Positions 46,692 through 57,846 of a stretch of 64,000 nt of DNA are shown here, piece after piece. How positions within the stretch are numbered: position 1 is the stretch's first letter; every line of letters starts with the position of its first letter. Both the position numbers and the translations under genes were made by a program. The notes beneath the pieces are model-generated. The model had not been told where the DNA came from. It saw only the letters and a program-made list of their open reading frames with translations, and did no database searches. This DNA is from Paratrimastix pyriformis (lineage: Eukaryota > Preaxostyla > Paratrimastigidae): the NCBI GenBank assembly GCA_027972325.1, contig JAPMOS010000006.1:412501-476500 (forward strand), in the 5' to 3' direction.

Positions 46692-48964
46692 CTACGGGAA
46701 TGGTTGGGTTAGGCAGACAGCGCCAGGAGGACGGGCACCGACCATGACCGTGGGGAAGGGGCTCAGCGCCTCCTCGACGAGGGCCGCCCTGCGCTTGAGT
46801 TCGATCACCTCGCTCACCAGCAGCCGGGCAGGTGGCAGAGGGGGGGGATGCGGCGCGTCCGGCGGGGCACCGCCACCGGTTGGAGCGGCGGTGGTTGGCG
46901 TCGGGCTGGTCCCCGCAGGAGCGTTACCTTGGAGAGGGGCGATGGGCGGTGGCCGCAGAGCGGGGGGCCCCGCTGCACCACCGCAGGCCAAACGGGAAAC
47001 GTCAGGTGGGTGCCCGAGGGGCAAGGAAAAGGGGGCCCCGTCAGTGCCGCCCGCAGACCTCGGACTAGCTGGGTCAGGAGCCAATGCTGCCTCTGCCCCG
47101 GGGACATCTGCGCCAGCATGAGCTGCTGCTGCTCTTGCTGCTGCTGCTGCTGCTGTTGTAGCTGCTGTAGCTGGTCATCGGCCTCGGCAGCCGCTCCCTC
47201 CTGGGGGGGCTGCCGGTCTGTCCCGGGGGGCGGAGCGGCCTGGTCGCTGGCCGGGGGGCCGGGCGACTGGAGGCGCAGCTGCTCGGCGCGGGCCATCTGC
47301 TCCCGGTCGGCCAGGGCCCGGGGCAGGGACCCGTCCACCAGGAAGGTCAGGCCTGCATCCAGGAAGGCCACCTCCTCTGGGAATCCGCCCAGTCTGCATC
47401 CCCCCAGGTGCCACAGAATTGGGGGTCAGGATGGGATGCCCGGGGATGGTGGATGGGTGCATGGAGGCGGGGGACGGGGCGGGGGCAGGGGCGGCGGACT
47501 GGATGCGGGTGCCGGTCAGCACCACCCGGCGCAGGTCCTTGCAGTGGGCCAGGGCCGCGGGCAGGGCCTCCAGGCCCCGATTGTCGGCCAGGTTCAGGTC
47601 ACGCAGCGAGCGCAGCTGGCCTGATGAGCAGACCCCAAAACAGGCACATACCCGAAAACCAAAAAAGGGTCGGTCAGAGGCGTTGGGGACCTATCGATGC
47701 CCTGCCCCACCAGGGGAGTGGGGGGGGGGGGGGGGGGGGGGGGGGGGCGAGCGGGACCGATGGTGTCTGGGAGGGCCGCCAGGGCGTTGCCGGCCAGGTC
47801 GAGGTCGGTCACCGAGGCAAGGTCGGCCAGTGTCAGCTCGCCCAGGTCCTCGAGGTGGTTGCCGGCCAGCGAGAGCCTGCCGCAACCCGCGGGGACAAGT
47901 CGCCCATGATTTCCCTGTCATCTGCCGCTATCACGCCCCTTCTTCCGAACCTGCGCCACGGGCGGGGCCGCGGCTGCGGGGGGACAGACCATCGCAGAGA
48001 CGTGGGCAGGTGGACGGGCAGGGCCGCCAGCAGGTTTTGGCTGAGGTCGAGCGCCTCCAGCCGGGTCAGATCCACCTGCCCCACAACCGACAACCACCCA
48101 ACCCCATCCCGATCAATGAATGGGTCTTCACCCCCAACCCGGCCGATGGGGGCGGGGGCGCATCACCGGGGGGCCGCAGCGAGGGCGGACCATGTCAGGG
48201 GGCAGGGCGCGGAGTTTGTTGGCGCGCAGGTTGAGCCGGGTCAGGACGGCCCCCATCGGGCCGAACGAGGGCAGCCCACTGAGGCTGTTGAAGCTCCAGT
48301 CGCACTGCCGGCCGCCCCCCATCCATCCACTGAGGAAACGCGCCATCCTCCACGGAAGGCACCCCCTGGGGAAGGAGACCACACCCTCCCCCTCCCCATC
48401 CTCCTCCTCCCCACAAACGCACACCACGCACGCATGCCCAAGGAGCAGCAGCAGGACCGGGGGGGCGCAGACATCTGCGATGAGATTCTGGGCGCACAGG
48501 ACGGCGATCGACTCGGGCAGCCTGATCAGCTCGTTGTGGGTGATGTCTGCACCACCCCGAGGACACCACCACCACACGACACAGAGCCCGGCGTGTCGGT
48601 CTGAGTGTCGGTGTCCGTGCGCCCGTGCTGGCTGGCGGCGGGTGGGTCGGTACAGAAAGGGGGGGAAAAAGGGAGCGGCCCAAGAGCCAGCACGGGTGGT
48701 GGCGGGTGTGTGTGTGTGGCGTGTGGCGGCGCGGGGGGTGCCGGACCGAGGATGCGCAGGGCCGGGAGGGCGGCGATCTGGCGGGGCAGCCCGGGCAGCC
48801 GGTTGTGGGCCAGCCGGAGCTCCTCCAGGGCGGCCAGCTGGCGGATGTCGGCCGGCAGGGCGGCCAGCCGGTTGTGGGACAGGTCCAGCACACGCAGGGC
48901 AGGGCCCGCGAAGAAGGCCCCCGGCAGCTGAGCGCGCCAGACCCCACCAGGCAGGGGTGAGTGT

Positions 48965-48997
<33 letters not shown>

Positions 48998-51289
48998 GGG
49001 GAGGAGGAGCAGGAGGAGGCGGACCTCGGCCAGGGCGCAGTGGGACAGGTTGAGGAAGACCAGCGTGGGCGGGGGCGGGCAGAAGGCGCTCAGGTCTGCG
49101 GTGAGGCGGCCCGCCATCCGATGAGAGAAGGGGGATGGGCCCCCTGCCGCAATGGCCCAAGCCCACATCTCCCCATTCCCCCTCCCCCAATCCATCCACA
49201 TCCACCCATCCACCCATGGGATGGTCAGCGGCAGGGGGGCAGACCGGTGAGGGCCGCGTTGTGGGAGAGGTCCAGGTGGGTCAGCGGGCACCCGTCCAGC
49301 CGGGGGGCCATCGAGAAGGAGTTGTGCGCCAGGTTCTGCCCCACCGCCGCCGCCCCCACCCAGTGGGCCCACCACCATGATCGTCATCGCCCATGCGGAG
49401 TCCCCGGGGATGGGGCAGGGGGCTCGTGTGGCGGCGGGGAGACGGACGAGGGCCGCCAGGGCGGGCATGCGCATGTCAAAGATGGCCGCGATGTGATTGT
49501 GCGAGGCCTCCAGCACCCGGCAGGCGGGCGCATCGACCATGACCACCGCTGCGCAAACGCCCATCCCCCGCACACCCCGCCCGCGCACCCAGTGCGGCGG
49601 TGATCCAACGGGTTCCCGCGCGCCCGCCCTGCTCTGCGCGTCCTGATGGAGGGGCGGCGGCGGACCCTGGAGCTGGTTCATGGCCACGTCGATGATGGCG
49701 ACGGTCTCGTTGACCCGCAGGTCGAGGCCCCGCTCGGCCACCGTGAAGGGGCGCCGGATGGCGCTGCCCTCGCACACCAGCGGCGGCACCTCGTTCATGT
49801 TCTGCGGAGCCAACGGCAGGCGAGTGGGTGGGGGGATATGTGGGTGGGGGATATGTGGGTGGGGGATATGTGGGTGGGGGATATGTGGGTGGGGGATATG
49901 TGCGTGGGGGATATGTGCGTGGGGGATATGTGCGTGGGGGATATGTGGGTGGGGGGATGTGCGTGGGGGATATGTGCGTGGGGGGATATGTGGTGGGGGG
50001 ATATGTGGGTGGGGGATATGTGGGTGGGGGATATGTGGGTGGGGGATATGTGCGTGGGGGGATATGTGCGTGGGGGATGGGTGGGGGATATGTGGGTGGG
50101 GGATATGTGGGTGGGGGATATGTGGGTGGGGGATATGTGGGTGGGGGATATGTGGGTGGGGGGATATGTGGGTGGGGGGATATGTGGGTGGGGGATATGT
50201 GGGTGGGGGATATGTGGGTGGGGGATATGTGCGGGGGATGTGCGTGGGGGGATATGTGCGTGGGGGGATATGGGGGGGGGGGTGGCTGGGGCGCGGGCAG
50301 ATCGGCCGGGGCGGCAGAGACCGACGTATGCACGCATGCCGGGGGCGGCTCGGATCTGCCCCGGGGGTCCGCCCAGAAACAGGTGAGCCCGGGGCCGAGT
50401 GCGGTGGGGATCGGTGCAGACCGGCACGTTGGGTTGGCGATCAGGGCGCCCAAGAAGGCCGCCCACTGGGGTGGGTGCGGTGCGGAAACGGGGGGGGGGG
50501 GGGGGGGGTGGGGTTAGAGGGCCGGAGCGCAGGGGGGGCAGACCGTGGCCTGTATCACCTCGGGCTGTCTCATCCCGGGCCAGTTGAGGCAGAACGCCGG
50601 CCGCAGGCGGCCCATGACCGCGAGCACCTAAACAACGCAATATTGAGGGACGCGAGGGGGAGGCAGAGGCTGACCTCGGACGGCTGCACGGGCGCGTCGC
50701 CCGCCATCCAAATGGCCTCGAGGTGCTCCCGACTCGTCCACACGTCTGCGTCCACCCCAACCATGATGCAGGGACACTCGGGGCGGATCTGGGCGATCTC
50801 CGCGCCCCACTGGCCGAGGGTCAGGGGGTGAGTCGCGCCCTGCCCGGGGCGGGTCAGACCTTGTCGACGAGGGCCAGGAGAGAGGCCCTGGAGGCGTAGC
50901 TGAAGCAATATACAAAGGCGTCGGCGAGGGGATAGTTGTACGATCGCAAACGTGGGAGGTCTTCTTGTCCTGGGAGAGGTTGTGGATCGTGAGCCGGGGG
51001 AGGGGGCAAGACCTGATGTATTCCAGTAGCGGAGAGGGCGAGAAATTCCGGCTGGTGGAGGAACATCGACTAGGGGGGATAATGGTGGAGGGGCTTCCAG
51101 AGGGTTACCACCCTGCAAAAGAAATTGTACAAGATTTTTCTTTGCGGCCACCTCTCCCACGAAAAGAATGGTAGTTACATCAGGTCCGGCCGGTATTGAC
51201 ATAGCCTGCTGGTTGAAACCCCGAAATAGGGCAGGATCGATCGCATTTTGGGGCGAACCGGCATTCGAAGGACAGCAAGCATTCCCCAT
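46692..51289 (-). CDS. Acylated Rho-like pseudoGTPase fused to leucine-rich repeats
   Basis: The start MGNACC (ATG 51,289) is an N-myristoylation plus palmitoylation signal, predicting membrane attachment. A small-GTPase fold follows: TTILFVGEVAAKKNL sits where the P-loop belongs, GQEDLPRLRSYNYPLADAF (about 50,900-50,955) matches the Rho switch II, and FSYASRASLLALVDK and CPCIMVGVDADVW match later strands. G1 lacks GxxxxGK[S/T] and G4 has VDAD instead of TKxD, so nucleotide binding is probably lost. About ten LRRs follow, one per short exon (LDLSHNRLAALPADI, LNLRANKLRALP, LDLSQNLLAALP, LDLAGNALAALP; 47,490-49,800), of the Ras-group/SDS22 intracellular type. Then come a polyglutamine helix (about 47,110-47,160) and a coiled C-terminus. 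The exon joins between the P-loop and switch II are unresolved. Likely a membrane-bound adaptor. Confidence 0.75.
49826..50275. repeat. 15-bp minisatellite in an intron of the pseudoGTPase-LRR gene
   Basis: About thirty copies of GGGGGATATGTGGGT with variant units (TGCGT for TGGGT, one-base length changes). It lies in the intron between the GTPase-like part and the first LRR exon. No spacers, so not a CRISPR array. Confidence 0.92.
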
Positions 51290-51308
51290 CGCACTGAACT
51301 CCTCCTTG

Positions 51309-53669
51309 TGATGATGACGGGACGGCTGCATTTTTTCCTTGTTTTCACGTTTTTTGCATTTGCCTTGGGTGGAATCCCCGCCTTGAAAAGCACCATTAAT
51401 CAAAGCGGACTGAACAAAATTCGAGAGGTTGCGATGAGTATCCTCCGGCAGCAACTCACTTCCATTGCTCTTCCCGACATGTCTGGAACAACATATGGAG
51501 GCCCTGAATTTTTTTCTCCTTGAAATAATATAGCCATGGCAAAACGGGAACGCCAATCGGTGACATCAACTACGATCTTACCCGCCTCGTTCTCAACAAC
51601 ATCAATTTCGGTGACTCTGCAATTTCCACCGTCAGTGGAAAGGGAGTCGATGTGAAACTTGTGGGGATTTCATGCCACGTTGCGCTGAACTGGTCAGCAC
51701 AGCGGTAATTCGCTCTCAGTCGGCTATTTTTTTGGGGGTAGGCATTATTCCACATGGCTGGCCAGTGACTCTGGCAGCGCTGATGTGACTATTCGCAACA
51801 CCAACATCGAGGTCTGTGACCATCGGGCCACCCGCGGTCCGCACAATTCGCGATCAGGTCGCCGTCGACGTGGGTGCCGCCAACGAGCGTCCCACCATCA
51901 CCGTCAGCGGTGTGGGCGTCTATATCGGGGATATGTCGATCGACATCCACGGCGGCGCATCTTGGCTGTACCAGGTCCGCCCGAACGCACAAGACGCACA
52001 GTGCGGACTGACACGCCCCTGGCGCGGCAGATCTTCGTGAACATCTTCCAGGGCCAGATCAAGGACGCCGTGCAGGACGCCCTCCGCGGGGCCGTCACGG
52101 ACACGATCAACGAGCAGGCCAAGGACTTCCTCTCCACGGTCGGCAGTTTGTCATTCTCACCCTCACCCCCACCCCTCACCCCCACCCCTCACCCCCACCC
52201 CCGCCCCCGCCCCCGCCTACAGCTGCCCATTGATGAGCCCGTCGACTCAGTCTCGATGATCGATGTTGGCCTCGAGATGACCCCCACCTTCACGCCGTCC
52301 TCCCTCACCACGGCCCACCTCGGTCCGCCTCTCCGAACTCCTCGCTGCCACCATCCATGGGGGCGGATGAGAAAGGGCCTTCTCTGACGCGCCGCCCGAT
52401 CTGGGGCTGTCTGCCCCGCAGGGGAGTTCTACTCGATCAAGAATCCCCAGGAGTGCCCCTCGGCCCACCACACGCTGCCCGACAGCACCACCGACGAGAT
52501 GGTGGAGATGGTCCTGGACCCCTTCCTCATCAACAGCGCCTCCTTCGTCTACTGGGCCAATGTCTGTTGGCTGCTTCCCGTTTACTGCGGAAGCTTGACG
52601 CCTCGGGGGGGTTGCCCCTCCGTCCTCGGACCACCCCCCTCCTCTCCACTGTCCGCCGGGTGCGGTCGTTGCTCGCACGCCTGCGAGATGCGCTTCGAGA
52701 GCGGCTCATTTTCTGGCCCTGCCCTCATTGCCCGGACCGATGCAGGGCGGCATGATGTACGACCTCGAGGATAAGGACGTGCCTCCGGAGTCGCCAGGTC
52801 GGCAGCTCTCAGACTCGCCCATTGGGCTCGGCCGACTGCTTCTCTTCTCACCTCCTCTCATGTTCCCTCCGTCCCCCCCTCCCCTCCCCCCCCGCCAGTG
52901 CGCCTGAACACGACCGACTTCCAGGACATGATCCCGGTCCGCGGCTGCCGCCTGCAGCTGAACAGCTAACTTCTCACCCCCCGTTCCCCTCCCCGCCCCC
53001 AGAATCTTTACAACGCCTATCCGGACCGGCTGATGCATCTGCACCTGCAGGCCGATCAGTACCCTGAAGTGACCGTTGGTCTGTGCGCTGGTCCGTTTGC
53101 TCGTCCGAGTCTGACCGACCGGGGTGATGGGACGCGGCCCAGATTCGGATGGCATCCAGGGTGCCATGGTGGCCTCGATCAACGTCAGCGTCATCCTGCC
53201 CTCGGGCCTGGCCCACGTCTTCACCCTGGGCGGGGTGGTCAACGTCGCGGGTGAGGTGCACTGCGACGGCGAGAAGATCCGCGGGAAGGTCAGCTTCCTC
53301 TCGGCCCAGATCAAGCTCTCTGAAACGGTCATTGGTCTGTTTTCATCGGCTCTCCACTCTTGGCATGTGTTCATTTGATTCTGTTCTTAGGCGACTTCGA
53401 CGTCGAGCCGTTGCAGGACATCGTCGATTTTCTGTGTACGATGGGGGCCCTTCCAGCCCTCAACCAATACCTCGCCAACGTCTGCCAACGTCCATCAAAT
53501 CATTCTTATTGTCTTTTTTTGGCAGGGATTTGATGTTCCCAGCGCTGAGGGCGTCAGTTTGATCAATCCCAAGATCGCCTATGGTCCCGGATATATCACC
53601 ATTTCGGCTGATCTGGACTACAAGCCCACCATCAAGACGCATGCCCACAACTGGGATGTGTCACTGTAA
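51309..53669 (+). CDS. LBP/BPI/CETP-family secreted lipid-binding protein
   Basis: Binds lipid or lipopolysaccharide in a boomerang of two BPI domains. MMTGRLHFFLVFTFFAFALG (ATG 51,309) is a signal peptide. SGLNKIREVAMSILRQQLTS then LPDI aligns with the LBP start. The first intron (51,481-51,533, donor GTCTGG) leads into GTPIGDINYDLTRLVL and SGKGVDVKL. Later exons give WLYQ-IFVNIFQGQIKDAVQ, DFLSTLPIDEPVDS (as LBP LQTLPV-IDS), GEFYSIKNP (as LBP KGEFYS), a middle part with LDPFLINSASFVYWA, GFDVPSAEGVSLINPKI and PGYITISADLDYKP at the end (TAA 53,667-53,669). Both BPI halves are present at usual length. It is secreted or vacuolar. A bacterivorous protist could use it against Gram-negative prey; that is inference. 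Confidence 0.87.
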
Positions 53670-53756
53670 CATACCGAAACGAATTCCCGTACGAAATGGG
53701 GGAAATGGGTGTGATCTTCTCGATTGCGATTTTCTAGTTAGCCTCCTACGAGACTG

Positions 53757-53909
53757 GACTGAAAAGAAAAGAGTTTTCAGAACCCCCGGCGCGAGAGAGA
53801 CACCGAAAATTCGGCGATCGGAGAAATCGACGGCCCGATGGTTCGATATAAGGACCTTCTGAACGGATGGAGGCCAAATCAACAGAACAATCATTCTTGA
53901 GGTACAACC
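53757..53909 (+). promoter_or_regulatory. HSP20 promoter with TATA box and heat-shock element
   Basis: GATATAAGG (53,845-53,853) lies about 57 bp before the ATG, like the ClpB TATA box. GAAaaTTC (53,806-53,813) is a correctly spaced inverted nGAAnnTTCn pair, and looser TTC/GAA boxes lie at 53,774-53,783 and 53,858-53,864. Heat-shock factor control is inferred from these sites and the gene family. Confidence 0.65.
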
Positions 53910-54611
53910 ATGTCTCTCTTCCGCGACCTCCAGCAGAACATGAACTTGCTGTTCGGCGAACTCTTCACTGCGCCAATCCTTGATCCTTACGAAGGCCTTG
54001 ACGAGCTGCGGGAACGAATGTGCAACCTGATCGAAGAAGAGTACCCTCGTCTTCAGAACCGACGCATGCTTGCTGTCCAGCCATCTCGTGAGCCAGCCCC
54101 TGCGACTGCAACCCCTGCTCCTGCCACGAACCCCGCAACTGCACCCGCTGTTGCACAGCAGCCGGAACAGCGCATTCTGCCTCGCCGCCGGCGGAACAGC
54201 GACGCTCTTTGGATTCCGCGGTGCGATGTCGAAGAGACCCCAACCGAGGTCTGTTGCCCATTTCGCCACCCATTCGAAGAACGCGATTGTTTGTGTCTCC
54301 AGGTGATTGTGCGTGCTGAGTGTCCCGGCGTGACCAAGGACGAGATCAAGCTCGAGGCCGACCCGGCCCGGGCTCTTCTGACCCTCTCGGGCCAGCGCAA
54401 GCGGCGGCGCGAGGAGGGCAGTGCCGGCAGCACGTACCACTGTGTCGAGACGAGCGAGGGCACCTTCCGGCGGGTCTTCCGGCTGCCCGACGAGTGCAAG
54501 GCGAAGCTGGGCGAGATCAGCGCCCGCCACGTCGACGGGGTCCTCGAGGTGCGCTGCCCCAAGGCGCCCGCCCCCGAGACGCCCAAGCCCACGGCCATCA
54601 CCATCCAGTAA
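53910..54611 (+). CDS. Small heat-shock protein HSP20 (alpha-crystallin domain)
   Basis: ATP-independent holdase that keeps unfolding proteins soluble and hands them to Hsp70/ClpB. Two exons: 53,910-54,248 and 54,303-54,611, split by a 54-nt intron with donor GTCTGT and a CAG acceptor. Because the intron length is a multiple of three without stops, intron retention would add 18 residues. Splicing gives 215 residues. The N-terminal arm is MSLFRDLQQNMNLLFGELF, then a Pro/Ala linker. The crystallin domain runs from IPRCDVEETPTE through VIVRAECPGVTKDEIKLEAD to the signature HVDGVLEVRCPK. A short Pro-rich tail ends ITIQ, close to the IxI/V anchoring motif. Cytosolic. Confidence 0.92.
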   Translation: MSLFRDLQQNMNLLFGELFTAPILDPYEGLDELRERMCNLIEEEYPRLQNRRMLAVQPSREPAPATATPAPATNPATAPAVAQQPEQRILPRRRRNSDALWIPRCDVEETPTEVCCPFRHPFEERDCLCLQVIVRAECPGVTKDEIKLEADPARALLTLSGQRKRRREEGSAGSTYHCVETSEGTFRRVFRLPDECKAKLGEISARHVDGVLEVRCPKAPAPETPKPTAITIQ

Positions 54612-54713
54612 GCCGCGCGGGATCCCCCCGCCCCCCTCCCTTCCCTCGTGTGGTTTTTTGTAAAATACGAGCGGGCTTTCTCTTCTCTCCTTCCCCCCGT
54701 GGGCACACCCCGA

Positions 54714-56839
54714 TCAATCGTCCTCCTCGGCCTGGCGCTGGGCCTTGCCGCCGCTCTTCCTCCTGCGGGGGCCCTTCTTGGCGGGGGCGGCCCGGGTCAC
54801 GGGGACGGCCGCCTCGGTGGCGGTGGTGGCCGTGGCCGCGACGGTGGTGGCCGTGGCTCCGACCGCGGCGGCGGCGGGGCCCAGGGAGGTCGGCATGCCG
54901 GTGGCGGCTGCCGTGTCGGCGATGGTGTTCAGGTAGGCCGGCTTGAAGACGTTGAACCCGTCGCCGCAGGTGAGCAGGGTGTTGGCCAGGGCCGGGAACC
55001 AGTGGATCTCCTTGGGGTTTTGCTGGCCCTGGGGGGAGAACGGGCGCGAAGGGTGCGGCCGTTGCGTGAGCGGGGGCGCGGTGCGTGCTGGGGGCATGGA
55101 GGCGGGGAAGATCCATCACCACCACCACCCCCCCCCCCCCCCCAGACTCACCACTCACCACCCCCACCGTCCCGCCACCGACCAGGTGCTGCAGCAGCAG
55201 CTGTGGGGGCGCCTGGCCGAGGGTGCGCGCCTCCTCCTCGTCGGCGGGGGCGGGCGCGGGGGCGTCCAGGTCGGGCTGGGCGGAGAGGTCCCAGACGGTC
55301 ACCTGGTCGGCCCCCGCCACGGCCAGCAGGCGGTCGTCCCGGGTCGTGTCCGGGCACCACTCCACCGAGACGATCTGCTGCTTGTGCCACCGGAACTGGT
55401 TCACGGGCGTCCTGCGGGGTTGGGGGGGGCACGCGGTGGGGAGTGAGGGAAATCGGGCATGACAGGAGGTATGGAGGGAGGCATGGAGGGAGGCATGGAG
55501 GGGCGATGGGGGGCAGGAGGGATGGCGGACCCCACCAGCCGGGTGTCCCAGATCTTGAGGACACCGTCATCCCCACCCGAGGCGAACGTGTTGGGGTCGG
55601 CCCTGTGGGGCGGAAACGGGGAGGGGAGGAAAAGTGTCAAGGAGCGATCGATCGCGGGCGCAGAGCAGCCGGGTGGCGACGATGGCACAGGGTGTGCGGG
55701 TGGGTGGCCAGGGGTGGACAAGGAGGGGTGGGCAGGGGCGCGCAGCGGACTTGCACCAGGCGACGACGTTGACGTCGGATGTGTGGGCCTCGAGGAAGGC
55801 CCCCGTCGAGCGGCCCGTGCGCACGTCCCACAGGCGCACGCTGTGGTCGACTGAGGCCGAGGCGAACACCTACGCGGGGCACGGCGGCAGGCACCAGAGC
55901 AGACGCAACCGGGGGACGGGTGAGCCGATCGCAAGATGGTGATGGAGCTCCCCCCTTGGCCCCGGCAAGCGGCAGGGCGGTCAGACGTCGGCATCGTGGG
56001 GGCTGAACTTGACGTCCTCCACGGCGTCCGTGTGGCCCGTGAAGGCCTGCTCGCTGGCCATGGTCTTGCTCATGGCCGTGCAGCGCCACAGGAAGATGTT
56101 GGGCTGGGTGCCGCCCTGGGTGTCCCGCCGGTCGCCCGTCACCAGGCGGCCCGCCTCGGCCGGGGACCAGTCCAGCCCGTACCCCTCGGCCCCGGCCAGT
56201 TGGGCCGAGCAGGCGGGGCAGGAAGCCTGCGGGGGGGGGGGGGGGGGGGGGGGGGCGCCACAACGCGAGACGCAGAGGAAAAGGAAAGGAAATGACGGAT
56301 TGCCCCGCAGGGACGCGCGGCCCGGCGTGGTGCTGAGGTGTGGTGTGGTGTGGTGTGTTGGGGGCGGACCCTTGACTTTGGGCGCGGGGGCGTGCGAGGT
56401 GCTCTGGAGGTAGGCCAGCTGGGGCCCGATGTCCACCACGCAGATGCGGCTGTCCCCGTTATCTGCCGGATTGGGGAAGGCGGGCATCAACTCGTGAACA
56501 TCCCCCCGAATGGGCCGCTGGGGCAGGGGCAGGGCAGGGCAGGGCAGGGCAGGGCAGGGCAGGGCAGGGCAGGGCAGGGCAGGGCAGGGCAGGGCAGGGC
56601 AGGGCAGGGCAGGGCAGGGCAGGGCAGGGGCAGGGCAGGGCAGGGCAGGGCAGGGCAGGGCAGGGCAGGGCAGGCACGACGTGGCGTGGCGGCGGGGCAC
56701 TGCAAGGCACCAGGACGGACCCTTGGTCGACCACAGGCCAACCATGGTCGGAGCTTGCGGCATCGCCTGCGCCGCCCCATCAGCATCGAGCCCCGGAGTT
56801 CCCCGTCAAAGCCGGGCTCCCGGGTGGAACGGACGGCAA

Positions 56840-56870
<31 letters not shown>

Positions 56871-57846
56871 GGCGCCCGGAGGACGGGGCAGGGGCGCGTG
56901 ACCGACCCTGATCTTGTTGATGCAGCCCTCGTGGGGATGGACAGCGGCTCGACCTCGGGGTCCTTGCCCTCGTCGCCGCCCTCCTCCTCGTCGTCGTCAC
57001 TCGAGTCCTCCTCATCCTCCGCTACGGCCGATGACCCACAGGGAACGATGAGTGCAAAGGCCAAAACCGTGCATGCAGGAAGGAAACGGCGGTGCCGGTG
57101 GTGTGTGTGTGTGTGTGGGGGGGGCAGACAGTGTTGACGGGTCTTGTAAAGCTCTGACACCTTGATGACGTGGATCCGATTATCACGGGCGTGGCTAGCT
57201 TGGGTGCCTGCACAAAAGTAGACCGTGTAGGGGAACTGGGCCAGGAGGGTGGGGTGTGAGGTCGCGCCAGAGCGGGGGGGGGGGGGGGGGGGAGGAGACA
57301 GACCGAGGCCTGCGGAGGGGTAGGGAGGACATCGCAGCTCATGCAGGGCCACTCACCCTCAAATGCGTGCATCATATCGTAAACGCTGGGATCGAATTCC
57401 AGCTCCTAGGAGGGGACGAACCAGTTGTGATCGTCGAATCGCGGGGCAGGCGCGGACCTCACCATCGGCCTGGTCTCCGGGTTGATAGATCTGCACGAGT
57501 AACACAAGGGGACACTGTAGGAACCGAGCGTCCGACTGAAACGGACCTTGGTCTGGGGCGCCTCTTGGCGATCTTCTGGGTCCTCATCAACCTCCCCTGC
57601 GAGAATTTTCCTGGCTGCCTGTTGTGCCTCCTCTTCAGTAATATGAAATTCCGGGAGGCCCTGGAGCTCCGGATTGGGGGGGACAGGGATTTCCTCCTCG
57701 GGATCATCATCGAAAGGGTCTTCTGGCACAAGTTCGGGATTTTCTGACTCGTCGTCTTCACTATGTCCGTGCTCATGCTCGTCCTCGTCGACATCGACGA
57801 CGGGAAGCAAGTGTTTCTTGCGCGAAGCTTCGCCCTGCTTTTCCAT
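54714..57846 (-). CDS. GRWD1: GRWD1/Rrb1-like WD40 protein (ribosome biogenesis, histone binding)
   Basis: WD40 chaperone of ribosomal protein L3 and histones, acting in the nucleolus and nucleus. The acidic N-terminus starts MEKQGEASRKKHLLP (ATG 57,846). A GTCCGT donor at 57,546 leads to IYQPGDQAD and then GELEFDPSVYDMMHAFEGEW, equivalent to the GRWD1 VYLPG and MDEEAYVLYHRAQTGAPCLSF region. FPYTVYFCAGTQASHARDNR matches LPLTLYLCAGTQAESAQSNR. An acidic loop (about 56,940-57,015), GYGLDWSPAEAGRLVTGD, FTGHTDAVEDVKFSPHDADV, FASASVDHSVRLWDVRTG, TSDVNVVAWCK, FASGGDDGVLKIWDTRL and HKQQIVSVEWCPD give the blades. The C-terminus is basic (KKGPRRRKSGGKAQ) and ends EEDD, stop at 54,714. The protein fits the family length. 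Confidence 0.93.
56522..56674. repeat. (GGGCA)n array in a GRWD1 intron
   Basis: About thirty copies of GGGCA with one interruption near 56,629. Intronic in GRWD1. Confidence 0.92.

Noticed and set aside
49826-50275. CRISPR-like array
   Set aside because: The 15-bp units are directly contiguous with no unique spacers, and lie inside an intron of a eukaryotic gene.
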